Shown here: in pieces, positions 26,681 through 35,686 of the stretch
How the letters are laid out: every line of letters starts with the position of its first letter
Position numbering within the stretch: position 1 is the stretch's first letter
Assembly: GCA_019721035.1 (NCBI GenBank)
Contig: JAHEAA010000006.1
Coordinates: 1 to 64,000 of the forward strand
Direction of reading: 5' to 3'
Source: Candidatus Sysuiplasma acidicola
GTDB taxonomy: Archaea; Thermoplasmatota; Thermoplasmata; Sysuiplasmatales; Sysuiplasmataceae
DNA: 64,000 nucleotides
Notes under the pieces: generated by a model
The model's input: the letters and a program-made list of their open reading frames with translations, nothing else
Told to the model about the DNA's origin: nothing
The model's database searches: none
Made by a program: the position numbers and the translations under genes

Positions 26681-27877
26681 TTCGATAACGAACTTCTGTA
26701 TTTTTGACCGAAACGCTTGAATCCTTGATTGCACATACACTGGTGCATGACACTGCACGTCAGAACCTTGCACAACGAGGAAGGAAAGAAGCTGTCCAGG
26801 ACTGCCAGGAAAACAAACAATGCGATAACGCTCAGGAGAGCGCAGGTGATACTGCACTCTGCCCAGGGCTTCACCCCGCCGAAGATCGCGGATATGCTCG
26901 GGCTGTCTGTTGAATGGACAAGGCACATCATTCATGAATTCAATGAGAATGGTTTCGACTCGCTGAAGCCGCTGCCCAACAAGGGCGGCACCGGCAGGCC
27001 GAGGAAGTTTGTGGATGAGATAAGACTCGAGATGGTGAACATGGCGCTGACGCCGCCATCATCACTGGGCTATCCATTCACCACATGGTCCCTGAGGAAG
27101 CTCAGGGACGCAATAGTGGAGAAGGGGATTGTTGCAGACATCAGTGTCTCCAACCTTCAGAAGATACTGAAGGACGAGGAGCTGACATACCAGGCTGTGA
27201 AGACATGGAAGGAGAGCGATGACCCTGACTTCGAGAAGAAGAAGCGGCGGATAGACAGGCTCACCCGCAGGAAACACAATCCGCCGGTGGTCATTTCATT
27301 CGATGAAGTGGGGCCACTGCAGCTCAAGCCAGTGGGCGGCGGCCACTGGCAGGTCAGCGGCCACCCGGACAGGGTGCCGGCGACATACAGCAGGAAGGAG
27401 GGTACAAGGCAGCTGCTGCTCGCATTCAACTACTACCATGGCACGTTCTTCGGAAGGATCAGGAAAAGGAAAACGGCGAAGAACATACTCTCTTTCTTCA
27501 GGGAGCTCCGCCGCCATTACCCGGCGGAGCAGCGCATTCACATCATAATGGACAACCTGTCTGCGCATGGAACAGAGGATATAGTGAAATGGACGAAGAA
27601 GAACAGAGTCTCCTTTGCGCCTACGCCGACAAACGCGTCATGGCTCAATCCGGTCGAATGTCACATCGGTGACATTCAGCGTCTGGCATTGAAGGATACA
27701 GATTACAGGAAATGGCCGGAAGCAGATGCGGCACTCCAGAGTGCAATTCGATACAAGAATGCGCACAGGAAGGAGATGCTTGAAAACAGGGAAAGGCGGA
27801 AAAAGGACAGAAGAAAGGCGAGAAAGCGAGTCATCTGGAAATTCAGGACACAGAACTCAGTTATTGAAACAGGGCAC
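26672..27877 (+). mobile_element. IS630/Tc1-type insertion sequence (1206 bp)
   Basis: Terminal inverted repeats: GTGCCCTG(A/T)TTC at both ends, 24 of 30 positions matching. It is flanked by TA on both sides (26670-26671, 27878-27879), the usual IS630 target duplication. It carries one transposase gene. The stop codon of that gene (TAG) is completed by the flanking TA plus the next base, outside the element. Confidence 0.92.
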
Positions 27878-27880
27878 TAG
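26747..27880 (+). CDS. IS630-family transposase
   Basis: 377 aa from ATG 26747 (the frame is open to a TTG at 26729). An N-terminal paired HTH region includes ITLRRAQVILHSAQGFTPPK and MLGLSVEWTRHIIHEF. The DDE core follows: Asp in VISFDEVGP, Asp in IIMDNLSAH, Glu in NASWLNPVECHIGD. Basic C-terminus. The frame appears intact, so the element may be active. Confidence 0.92.
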   Translation: MTLHVRTLHNEEGKKLSRTARKTNNAITLRRAQVILHSAQGFTPPKIADMLGLSVEWTRHIIHEFNENGFDSLKPLPNKGGTGRPRKFVDEIRLEMVNMALTPPSSLGYPFTTWSLRKLRDAIVEKGIVADISVSNLQKILKDEELTYQAVKTWKESDDPDFEKKKRRIDRLTRRKHNPPVVISFDEVGPLQLKPVGGGHWQVSGHPDRVPATYSRKEGTRQLLLAFNYYHGTFFGRIRKRKTAKNILSFFRELRRHYPAEQRIHIIMDNLSAHGTEDIVKWTKKNRVSFAPTPTNASWLNPVECHIGDIQRLALKDTDYRKWPEADAALQSAIRYKNAHRKEMLENRERRKKDRRKARKRVIWKFRTQNSVIETGH

Positions 27881-30123
27881 AAGTATTCCTCGTCCGTGTC
27901 ATGTTCTGCATGTTTGCCGATGATACCGGCATCTTTCTACCAAGGGACCACTTTGCGTATTACATCGAGACCAAGACGAAGACCGATGGGTCAGACTTGG
28001 GCCTTCACCTCTCTCAGATTTTCCAGGTACTCAACACAGGGGAAGGGAGTCGACAAAATACCTTGGACGCAGAGTTGGCAAGATTCCCGTATGTCAACGG
28101 CAAGCTCTTCGAGGAGCAACTACCGTTTCCTTCATTCAATGTGTCAATGAGGGCACTACTACTCGAGTGCATCCACTTCAACTGGAGTGAAGTCTCACCA
28201 GCAATATTCGGCTCGTTGTTTCAGTCTGTAATGGATCCAGAGAAGAGAAGAGACCTTGGCGGCCACTACACCGCGGAGAGGAACATTCTCAAGGTGATTC
28301 ATCCACTATTCTTGGATTCTCTCAGAGCCGAGATGGAACGCTACTGGTCCAATGAAAGGAAGCTCAGAGACATCCTCGACAGAATCTCCCAGATGAGATT
28401 TCTTGACCCTGCATGCGGATGCGGCAACTTCTTGGCCATCACATACCGTGAGCTTCGTCAGGTCGAGTTAGAAATCAGGGTTCGACTCAGGGAACTCTCT
28501 GAGAAGCCCGGTCAGAAGGCACATCAGAGAGTGTTGGACGTGGAGATGGGCAACGAGATAGATGTCGATGCTTTCTATGGAATTGAAATCGAGGAGTTTC
28601 CAGCTCGGATTGCAGAAGTCGCTCTCTGGCTGGTTGACCACCAGATGAATGTGAAGCTTTCTGAGAAGCTTGGGGACTACTTTGTTCGACTTCCGTTAAA
28701 GAAATCTCCGACTATCAAGAATCTGAATGCCCTACGCCAAAACTGGAAGCTGATTCTACCACGGGACCAAGTCAGCTACGTCCTCGGAAACCCACCATAC
28801 GCCGGGAAGAAACGACGAAATGCAGAACAAACCGAGGATATGGGCATCGTGATGAAAGGCAAGGTGGAGAACTACGGAAACCTCGATTACGTAGCATGCT
28901 GGTATGTAAAGGCGCTCGAATACATCAAGGGTACATCTGCGCATGTGGCCTTTGTATCGACTCAGGCCATCATGCATGGAGAACAAGTTGGGTTGCTCTG
29001 GGCGTTCCTTCTCCGTCAAGGAGCCATAATTCACTTCGCCCACCGTCCTTTCACATGGACCAGCGAGGCGAAGGGCAAGGCAGCCGTAACTGTCATCATT
29101 ATTGGTTTTGCATCCTTTGACCAGCCTAGAAAACGATTGTTCGACTACTCAGATCCTAATGGTCAGCCTGTTGAAGCCATCGTTCGCAATATCAACCCCT
29201 ATCTCGTAGACCAGCCATCTTTCCTCCTGCCGAGCCGAAAACGGCCAATCTGTTCAGTGCCAGAGATTCACTTTGGCAGTATGCCTAACGATGGAGGCCA
29301 CTTTATTTTCACTGAGGCAGAGAAGCAAAGCTTCATTGCAGCAGACCCATTGTCAGAGCGATTCTTGCGCCCACTCATTAGCGCAAAGGAGTTTCTCCAC
29401 ATGGAGAATCGTTGGTGTCTCTGGCTCCAAGGGATTCCGCCGCAGGAGTTAAGAGACCGCAAGGGTGTTATGGAGCGTATCGAAGAAGTCAGGAAGTATC
29501 GGTTGCAGAGCAAACGCGCAAGCACTCGGCGTCTTGCAGCGACTCCTTATCTCTTTGGGGAGATTCGTCAGCCCTTTGAGGACTACATACTTATTCCCAG
29601 ACACTCCTCGGAAACGCGCCGCTACATCCCGTTGGCATTCTTCGAAAGTTCCAACATCGCGAGCGATTCGTGCCTTGTGATTCCAGGAGGAAGCCTGTAC
29701 CACTTCGGTGTGTTGATGTCCGCAATGCACATGGCTTGGGTGCATCAGGTCGCAGGTAGGTTGACCGAACGAATCAGATACTCGAATAAGGTGGTCTATA
29801 ACAATTTTCCGTGGCCAAAGTCCCCCGCCCCGACTCAGATTGCGGAAGTGGAGAAACTAGCCAAGGGCATACTAGAGGCTAGGGCGAAGTTTACGGGTGT
29901 TTCATTGGCAACCCTTTACGACCCTTTGGTGACTCCTCCTGAACTGGTAAAAGCGCATGAGAAGTTAGACAAAATGGTAGACAGATGCTACCGCCAGAAA
30001 CCCTTCAGGACTGATTTGAGTAGGCTACGGTTTCTGTTCATGTTGTATAGGGAGTACTGTCCAGGGGCAACAACGCTGGATGCGTACCCCTTTGAGGATG
30101 GGGATGTAGATGATACTTCCTGA
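27880..30123 (+). pseudogene. Type IIG restriction-modification protein, 3' part (methyltransferase and specificity domains)
   Basis: The frame continues directly from the 26126 gene. From ATG 27901 it gives 740 aa. Motif I is DPACGCGNFLAITYREL, motif IV VLGNPPYAGKK (N6-adenine type). The C-terminal 350 residues look like a target-recognition domain. Because an ATG lies 21 nt after the junction, a free methyltransferase half could be made from a new or IS-borne promoter. No stop or frameshift is seen in this half. Confidence 0.85.
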
Positions 30124-30439
30124 CTGTACGCTCTCAGGACGCGCTCTGACCCAAAGGTCCTTGAGTTGCACCCAAACCCCGCCTACCATGTGAGGGTTCG
30201 AATGTAAAACCTCATTGAAGTACGGTTGCAAATATCACCGTGTCAATTTAGTTTTGTCGAAAGCAACTGGTCCTCTTCTCTACTCTACACGTTGGCTAAC
30301 CGAAAGAACATTAACGTATTGAATCGCATCTATATTCAGATTGGAATCGAGTCTGGCACTTTTACCGAGCTTAATTGTCCCCTTGCAGGAGGATGAGCTT
30401 CTGATGGAATCTCAGTCCACATAATTTGTATGAGGCACG
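30124..30439. other. Intergenic, no gene seen
   Basis: Lies between convergent genes. No coding frame or tRNA noticed. Confidence 0.4.
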
Positions 30440-32080
30440 TCAGTTATCATCTTCAATTCCATTATAGTCAGCAAAAGCGGTATCAAACTCTTCATTGGTA
30501 TAAATCAGTCCAGCTAATCCAAGAATTATTGAGTCTGCCCGTTCCTGTAGAAACATATCATAATCATCAGTTTCAATACCGAATTTGGGCTCAAGCTCTA
30601 TGAAGTGACTCTTGAGTGCGCCACCAAGATTTGGGTTTTCCTCAAGAATCGGCTTCAAATAATCTTTCGGGCTGTTGTCCTGATAATGCAAATTCGAAGC
30701 GGCTGGTACCAGACATATGTTAGCAACACTGTTAGCATGATCCTCAGAAACGCCTTTCTTCTTAAGGTATGCCTTTGGGAAGAAATGATGATAGTGTCTG
30801 CTGTTGCTTCTTGCGAGATTGGAACTGTCAACACGAACGGGGGTGTTGTTTTCAAAACTCAAAGGGTGACTTGAGGCAAGAAAAGCGAGGATCATTTTGC
30901 AGAAAGCGTTGCTCAAGGATAGTTCCGTCCTGATGATTTTGTCGCTTGTAAAACTCACCCATCCTTCTGGCCATGAAAACAACGATTCCAAGTCTTTTTC
31001 ATCTTTAACCAGTTTATCAATATCCCTGATATCCTGTCCAAGTTTGCTTTCCGTTCCTGAGGAATATCTTTCAATGGCGGCAGAACGCCAAAAATACCGA
31101 TTCAATATGCGAGCTTGAGACGACTTGGGCTGCTTGAATTCATTGCGATAGAAGAAGTACGCGATCGGGACCACACAGGACTGATAAGGAAGTAGCCTTG
31201 TTGAAGGGATCCCCAGATGATCTCTCAGAAAATCTACAGCAAGATTCGTTGCGTTAACGATTTCTACCCAATATTCAGTGACATCGTCTCTGGTGATTGA
31301 AAGGATATGTTTGCGCGTGCACCCGCCTTTGACAATGGCACCAGCAATTTGCAGAACCACAGACGCAGCCAATTCATCGTATTGCGCTTTTCTAAGATTT
31401 GAAGACAATTCGTTGTACTTGTCGCGAAGATTGAAATTATCCATCCAAGTCTTGGCAACCATGAGGTCAAACAAGTCGAGTTCGGTCCCCGTGTTGTTTA
31501 TTCTGGTAAACATCTCGCAAACCACATCTAGTGGCTGGTCCTCAATCCTTATGACAGGAAATTTGTAGAGCCTGAAGGTCTCACGTAACTTGTCGAAGCG
31601 TTTCTGTCGTTCGTCGCTCAGACTCTTGGACACTTTTTGTGGTTCATCTCCTAGGAGGTCGCCAATGTCTACGAATCTTGTGGGGTCAGAGCTCTCTAGC
31701 TTGAATGTCTCATCTTCTCCAGAAGCATCTAAATCGCAAAACACCTGGTATTTCTTTGTGTTTATAACTGCACCTTTGATACAAGCGTACAAAGAAGTGA
31801 GTCTCTGCTGACCGTCTAGAATGTAATTGATCAACTGGTTGTCAGGCGACTCTTTCAGAGCAAGATCGCCGATATTTCTGTGCGCCTTCATTCTTTCTTG
31901 GGTTTGCCAAAATATGAAACTTCCGATGGGGAACCCTTTACTAATGCTATCCAGTAAGTAGAGCGTTTGCCCAATATCCCAGACAACTCGTCTTTGAAAA
32001 TCAGGTATTTTTATGGCTCCATTCCCAATTTCCATAATAAGCTCAGGATATTCCATATAATCGGGTTTAGGTTGACGCAT
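30440..32080 (-). CDS. DUF262/DUF1524 (GmrSD-like) protein
   Basis: 546 aa from ATG 32080; the longer frame to 32398 has no family resemblance. DUF262: IKIPDFQRRVVWD (residues 19-31) and ILDGQQRLTSLY, the nucleotide-using DGQQR signature. DUF1524: an HNH-like HYHHFFPKAYL and NSVANICLVPA. This is the architecture of GmrSD type IV restriction enzymes, which cut modified DNA. A single-chain form is common. It is divergent from the Cas4-like gene with 214 nt between them. Confidence 0.85.
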   Translation of the reverse strand: MRQPKPDYMEYPELIMEIGNGAIKIPDFQRRVVWDIGQTLYLLDSISKGFPIGSFIFWQTQERMKAHRNIGDLALKESPDNQLINYILDGQQRLTSLYACIKGAVINTKKYQVFCDLDASGEDETFKLESSDPTRFVDIGDLLGDEPQKVSKSLSDERQKRFDKLRETFRLYKFPVIRIEDQPLDVVCEMFTRINNTGTELDLFDLMVAKTWMDNFNLRDKYNELSSNLRKAQYDELAASVVLQIAGAIVKGGCTRKHILSITRDDVTEYWVEIVNATNLAVDFLRDHLGIPSTRLLPYQSCVVPIAYFFYRNEFKQPKSSQARILNRYFWRSAAIERYSSGTESKLGQDIRDIDKLVKDEKDLESLFSWPEGWVSFTSDKIIRTELSLSNAFCKMILAFLASSHPLSFENNTPVRVDSSNLARSNSRHYHHFFPKAYLKKKGVSEDHANSVANICLVPAASNLHYQDNSPKDYLKPILEENPNLGGALKSHFIELEPKFGIETDDYDMFLQERADSIILGLAGLIYTNEEFDTAFADYNGIEDDN

Positions 32081-32294
32081 GGCCCTGCAACATTTCCAAA
32101 AGATATCAAACTTACTAGAAATGTACAGACCTATAGATACTACTGTAGATTGCTTGCACGTTTTGAAACTTTCGGTTAGCCTCGTCACGCATTGGGATAT
32201 ACATATGTGGCAAGAAGTACGCTCATTACATTGTGCGGCTGTCGGCATCCCCTCCGAAAGGCGTAAATATCGAAAATGCGGAATATCTTGTCCT

Positions 32295-33173
32295 ATGCCT
32301 ACGCGGATGAAGGAGTCCACAGGAGAGATGAGTTCATACCTGGACATGCTCAGGTCATATGAACCAGAAAATGACTCCTCAAACCGTGTGTCGTTCAAAC
32401 GTATATTGTCCCTTTATCCTGCTGCTGAAGAGGCAATGTCGAAGAGCGGCATCAGTAATGTGCATCATACCCGTGTGTCAGATTTTTCTGGTATAGGATA
32501 CTGTGCTTACAAGTCTTGGCACTATGGTCGCCGCACACCGCAGATTAGGCCGCCTAGAATCGCAAAACTAGTTGCGACTGGTACCCACATGCATTCAGTT
32601 AGGGAGATGGAAATACTTCAAGAGTCGACAAAACGTCCGCAGGCAACAGCAGCTCAATTGAAGAATCCTAAGGTAGACATATTCGATATTCCCGAATTTC
32701 CTACAACATTCCTAGAAGGAGATGTGGTTTACCATGCGAAGGTTGACAGCGCATCAAGGATTTCTGGCGATCTACGCATAACCGAGTTGAAGACAGGGAA
32801 TTTTGTTGGAATGCCCGATCATTATTTGCAGATGTGGGCCTATTGCCTGGCAACTCCGTCAGGTCTATATTTAGCCACTAATCACAATTTCAGAGCCCAA
32901 GATATTCAGTGGCAGATTCGCAATCCAAGAGTAGGAAAGGGCATTGGACCATTCCCTTTCACTGAAAACATGCTGAAGCTGGTCAGAATGGGCATGTATT
33001 ACCATAACAATCTGTACAAGATGGGGCTGTCAGGAGTAACCAAAGTTCCTCTAGAAACAACAACGGTACCGACAGCGACGAAATGTAGTGCATGTGCATT
33101 TTCCCACTCTTGTATGTGGCGTGCCAGTAGCGAAGAAGATGAGGACGAAGCAATCCATGGGAGGGTAAATTGA
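32295..33173 (+). CDS. Cas4-like PD-(D/E)xK nuclease with Fe-S cysteines
   Basis: 292 aa from ATG 32295 (32307 and 32328 are alternatives); TAAATATC at 32264-32271 is a well-placed TATA box for a leaderless start, and upstream frame overlaps the divergent gene. The first Cys is in GIGYCAYKSW, His in GTHMHSVRE, the nuclease core is SGDLRITELKTGN (D...E-x-K), and the C-terminus has CSACAFSHSC. The four Cys layout is that of Cas4/RecB-type nucleases binding [4Fe-4S]. No cas1, cas2 or CRISPR repeats are near, so it is a solo element-borne Cas4-like protein. Confidence 0.75.
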   Translation: MPTRMKESTGEMSSYLDMLRSYEPENDSSNRVSFKRILSLYPAAEEAMSKSGISNVHHTRVSDFSGIGYCAYKSWHYGRRTPQIRPPRIAKLVATGTHMHSVREMEILQESTKRPQATAAQLKNPKVDIFDIPEFPTTFLEGDVVYHAKVDSASRISGDLRITELKTGNFVGMPDHYLQMWAYCLATPSGLYLATNHNFRAQDIQWQIRNPRVGKGIGPFPFTENMLKLVRMGMYYHNNLYKMGLSGVTKVPLETTTVPTATKCSACAFSHSCMWRASSEEDEDEAIHGRVN

Positions 33174-33613
33174 AGAGAGTAGTGGGTGGCGACTCCGGGG
33201 AGGGTAGGAAGATTTACTACGCACATGCTGTGTGTATATATGGAAGCGATGAAGAGAAGACTCAGAAAAAATCCATCAGAAAAATCTTCCCATCCGCTGT
33301 TATTGTGAACCCTGCAAGCTATCGTCGTAAATACAGCGAATGGCTGTGTGAGGATGATCGGCAGGATCGCATGGAATTTTTTTACAACATGATTGATAAG
33401 TGTGATAAATTAGTCTTCTGCCGCCTTCTTGGAGTGATAACCGCTGGTGTCGGAAAAGAGATCAATTATGCAATAGCAAACGGAAAACCTGTTTTTGAAT
33501 TGTCTGGGTCTACTTCCCGGAGGATGAGAACAAAAAAAGTTAAATTCGCCTCTCCGGAAGAAACAGTAAAGCTGTATGGTTACTGGAGACGAGCTAACAA
33601 GACATCGGACTAA
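33170..33613 (+). CDS. Nucleoside deoxyribosyltransferase-like (NDT superfamily) protein
   Basis: 147 aa from a TTG overlapping the Cas4-like stop by 4 nt, so they are coupled. KIYYAHAVCIYGS at the start, NPASY, and GVGKEINYAIANGKPVFEL resemble NDT/DUF4406-type Rossmann-like nucleotide-binding proteins. These can hydrolyse nucleoside bonds or bind signalling nucleotides. Together with the nuclease it may form a two-gene module. Confidence 0.55.
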   Translation: MKRVVGGDSGEGRKIYYAHAVCIYGSDEEKTQKKSIRKIFPSAVIVNPASYRRKYSEWLCEDDRQDRMEFFYNMIDKCDKLVFCRLLGVITAGVGKEINYAIANGKPVFELSGSTSRRMRTKKVKFASPEETVKLYGYWRRANKTSD

Positions 33614-33706
33614 GATTTCGCAGGATTTTGAACTTTGGATCAAATGCACAGTGTCATAGAATGTTGGATAATTTTGTAATTGTAGCATCCCTCAGCGGTA
33701 ATGCGG

Positions 33707-33958
33707 CTATTTGAGCAAATGCTCTATCGCCGATGTATTGCAGACACTTTTCAAATTTTCCAGTGGAATGTTCTTGATGAATCGCCTGACTGCTTCATCG
33801 AGTTTTCTGTTAGAATCGAAGTAATGGCTATTGAGCAGTTTTGCCCTCTCGTAATTCCACCTCTGATCCTGCGGATTGATGTCAAGCGAATATCTTGATA
33901 GATAGTCTAAAACAACACGTGGATGCTTAACGTTTTTCCATACAATTTTGTTAAGGAG
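33707..33958 (-). pseudogene. Coding-like fragment without a start codon
   Basis: 84 codons on the minus strand (NKIVWKNVKHPRVVLDYLSR through SNRKLDEAVRRF to IEHLLK). An in-frame TAG lies at 33959-33961 and no ATG, GTG or TTG follows in frame. Looks like the tail of a larger protein. Family not recognised. Confidence 0.4.
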
Positions 33959-34002
33959 CTATAAAAAGAAGCGTACGATATATATTCATTTGTCACAAAG
34001 AT

Positions 34003-34113
34003 TCAGAAACTCACTTTCTGCACTAACCGCATTTGAATTTCATGGGCGTTGACAAGGTAATAGCCCATTGTCGTCAGCATGCTTGAATGACCTGTCTTTG
34101 CAGAGATTTTCAG
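34003..34113 (-). pseudogene. Tyrosine recombinase C-terminal fragment
   Basis: The last about 36 residues (ISAKTGHSSMLTTMGYYLVN) closely match the C-terminus of the recombinase at 39533-40123 (ISARLGHSNVLTTMRYYLV), with the His and nucleophile Tyr. The rest of the gene is missing upstream. A relic of a second copy. Confidence 0.6.
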
Positions 34114-34203
34114 TATCGCTAAGCAAGTAAAGGCACCTTTGAACCAATTTGGTCCGCGGAAATATCTTTTTATCCGCACAGCAAATAGGGTCACAAGATA
34201 ACA

Positions 34204-34599
34204 ATGCCAAGGAAGCCACAGTATGATGACGATTTGATAGACAAGGCTTATCAAATTTTGAAAGACACCACCAAAGAAACCCCAAAGAAAGCGAGAGAAT
34301 TGCAACGCATGCTTGGACTCGATGATGCTGATGGCAGACCAAACACCCGTGGCTTGATAACGGATGTAATTCGGAAGAAAAAATTGCCATTAGCGGCGTC
34401 CTCCCACGGTTATTATGTTATCCGTGATGCAGACCAACTTAAAGAAAACAACAAACAGTTGGACAGGAGGAAAATAGGGATAGAGAATCGGAAAGTTCTC
34501 ATAAACAGTGTGTTTCTGCTAAACCATCCTGAGAGTCTGGAAGACTCTCGCTTCGAAGACTCCGAATACTTTGATGAAGAAGACGAGGAAAACGAATAG
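34204..34599 (+). CDS. Hypothetical winged-helix-like protein, acidic tail
   Basis: 131 aa. The N-terminal half (LIDKAYQILKDTTKETPKKA, then RGLITDVIRKKKLPLAASSHGYYVI) has the helix-helix-wing look of a small DNA-binding protein. The C-terminus is very acidic. Convergent with the methylase gene. It might be the regulator of a restriction locus; no proof. Confidence 0.5.
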   Translation: MPRKPQYDDDLIDKAYQILKDTTKETPKKARELQRMLGLDDADGRPNTRGLITDVIRKKKLPLAASSHGYYVIRDADQLKENNKQLDRRKIGIENRKVLINSVFLLNHPESLEDSRFEDSEYFDEEDEENE

Positions 34600-34716
34600 T
34601 GTAATTTGCTCATCACCGCCATCTTCGTTCGAAGTGTTTGAGGAAGACCGAACGATTTCAAATCTACTGCAAACATTCGACAGAGAGGCGCGTCTTCATA
34701 AACAGAACGAAACCAC

Positions 34717-35643
34717 TTAAACACGGAGAACTGAGATTCTTGGCTGTCCCGAATAGGTCTCCAGTTCAGCGGTCAATACGTTCTCTTCAATGACCTTTTC
34801 GAAAGGCTTTCCAGATCTGGTGGCAAACCCGAGTTCGATTCCAATGGAATTCCTACCTAAGGATGCGGCCGCGCGCATTGTTGTTCCGCTCCCGACGAAA
34901 GGATCCAACACTGTTTCTCCTGGAAAGCTAAACATTCTGATTAGGCGGTTTGGCAGTGTCTCAGGGAAAGCACTTGGATTTTCGCCGGCCTTGGTCCCGG
35001 GGAAAGTCCAAACGCCTTGAGTGAATTCCCTCCATTCAGCAAGACTCAATTTGCTAGCATCTCTGAATGGTCTTTCCGGCCTTGGTGGTGTTCCTTCCTT
35101 TCTGAAAATCGCAATGAACTCATTCTCGAAGCAGGGATATACATTCCGGGGATATGGATAACTGCCCATTACGTTGGCGCCTCCAGAAGTCTTTGTTGTA
35201 GATATCTTCCGCCAGATAATGGTGCCGAGGAAGTCCATGCGCATACGTTTGTCATTCATAATGCTGTTAATGACATATGAATGCAGGGGTATGATCTGAT
35301 AGGCCTTGTGCTTAGTAGCGCGCAAATACTGGTCGCCGATGTCTATTATCATTCTGCACCCTGGGCACAATGCATCGTAACATTTTCTCCACACCGACAG
35401 GAGTGAATCGATGTATTCCGCCAAGTCTTGATTGAAACCAATCTGGCCTGGAATCCCGTAGTCCCTAATGGTCCAATAAGGAGGAGATGTAACAACAAGA
35501 TGTACATTCCCAATGGATTCCATACTCACTCTTCTCGCATCACCCACGATGAGTTTGTGGCTGGTGGGAATAATCAATTGTTTTTCATTTTGAAACTCCA
35601 CCTTGCTCTGAGATGTGAGTTCATAATCAACGCTGCTTTGCAT
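34717..35643 (-). CDS. DNA methyltransferase, beta-class N4-cytosine type
   Basis: 308 aa. Motif IV TSPPYWTIRDYG near residue 53 comes before motif I LDPFVGSGTTMRAA near residue 250, the beta-class order; SPPY suggests N4-cytosine rather than adenine. Ends with IGIEL. A matching restriction enzyme is not identified. An IS5-like element sits only 44 nt upstream of the ATG and may have separated the gene from its promoter. Confidence 0.85.
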   Translation of the reverse strand: MQSSVDYELTSQSKVEFQNEKQLIIPTSHKLIVGDARRVSMESIGNVHLVVTSPPYWTIRDYGIPGQIGFNQDLAEYIDSLLSVWRKCYDALCPGCRMIIDIGDQYLRATKHKAYQIIPLHSYVINSIMNDKRMRMDFLGTIIWRKISTTKTSGGANVMGSYPYPRNVYPCFENEFIAIFRKEGTPPRPERPFRDASKLSLAEWREFTQGVWTFPGTKAGENPSAFPETLPNRLIRMFSFPGETVLDPFVGSGTTMRAAASLGRNSIGIELGFATRSGKPFEKVIEENVLTAELETYSGQPRISVLRV

Positions 35644-35686
35644 GATACTGAATTGATTTCTAGTATCTAGATTTTGTGGTCTGGAG

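Noticed and set aside
32081-32398. N-terminal extension of the DUF262/DUF1524 frame and the overlapping start of the Cas4-like frame
   Set aside because: The extensions overlap each other on opposite strands and lack domain similarity; the internal starts at 32080 and 32295 fit the families and promoter.
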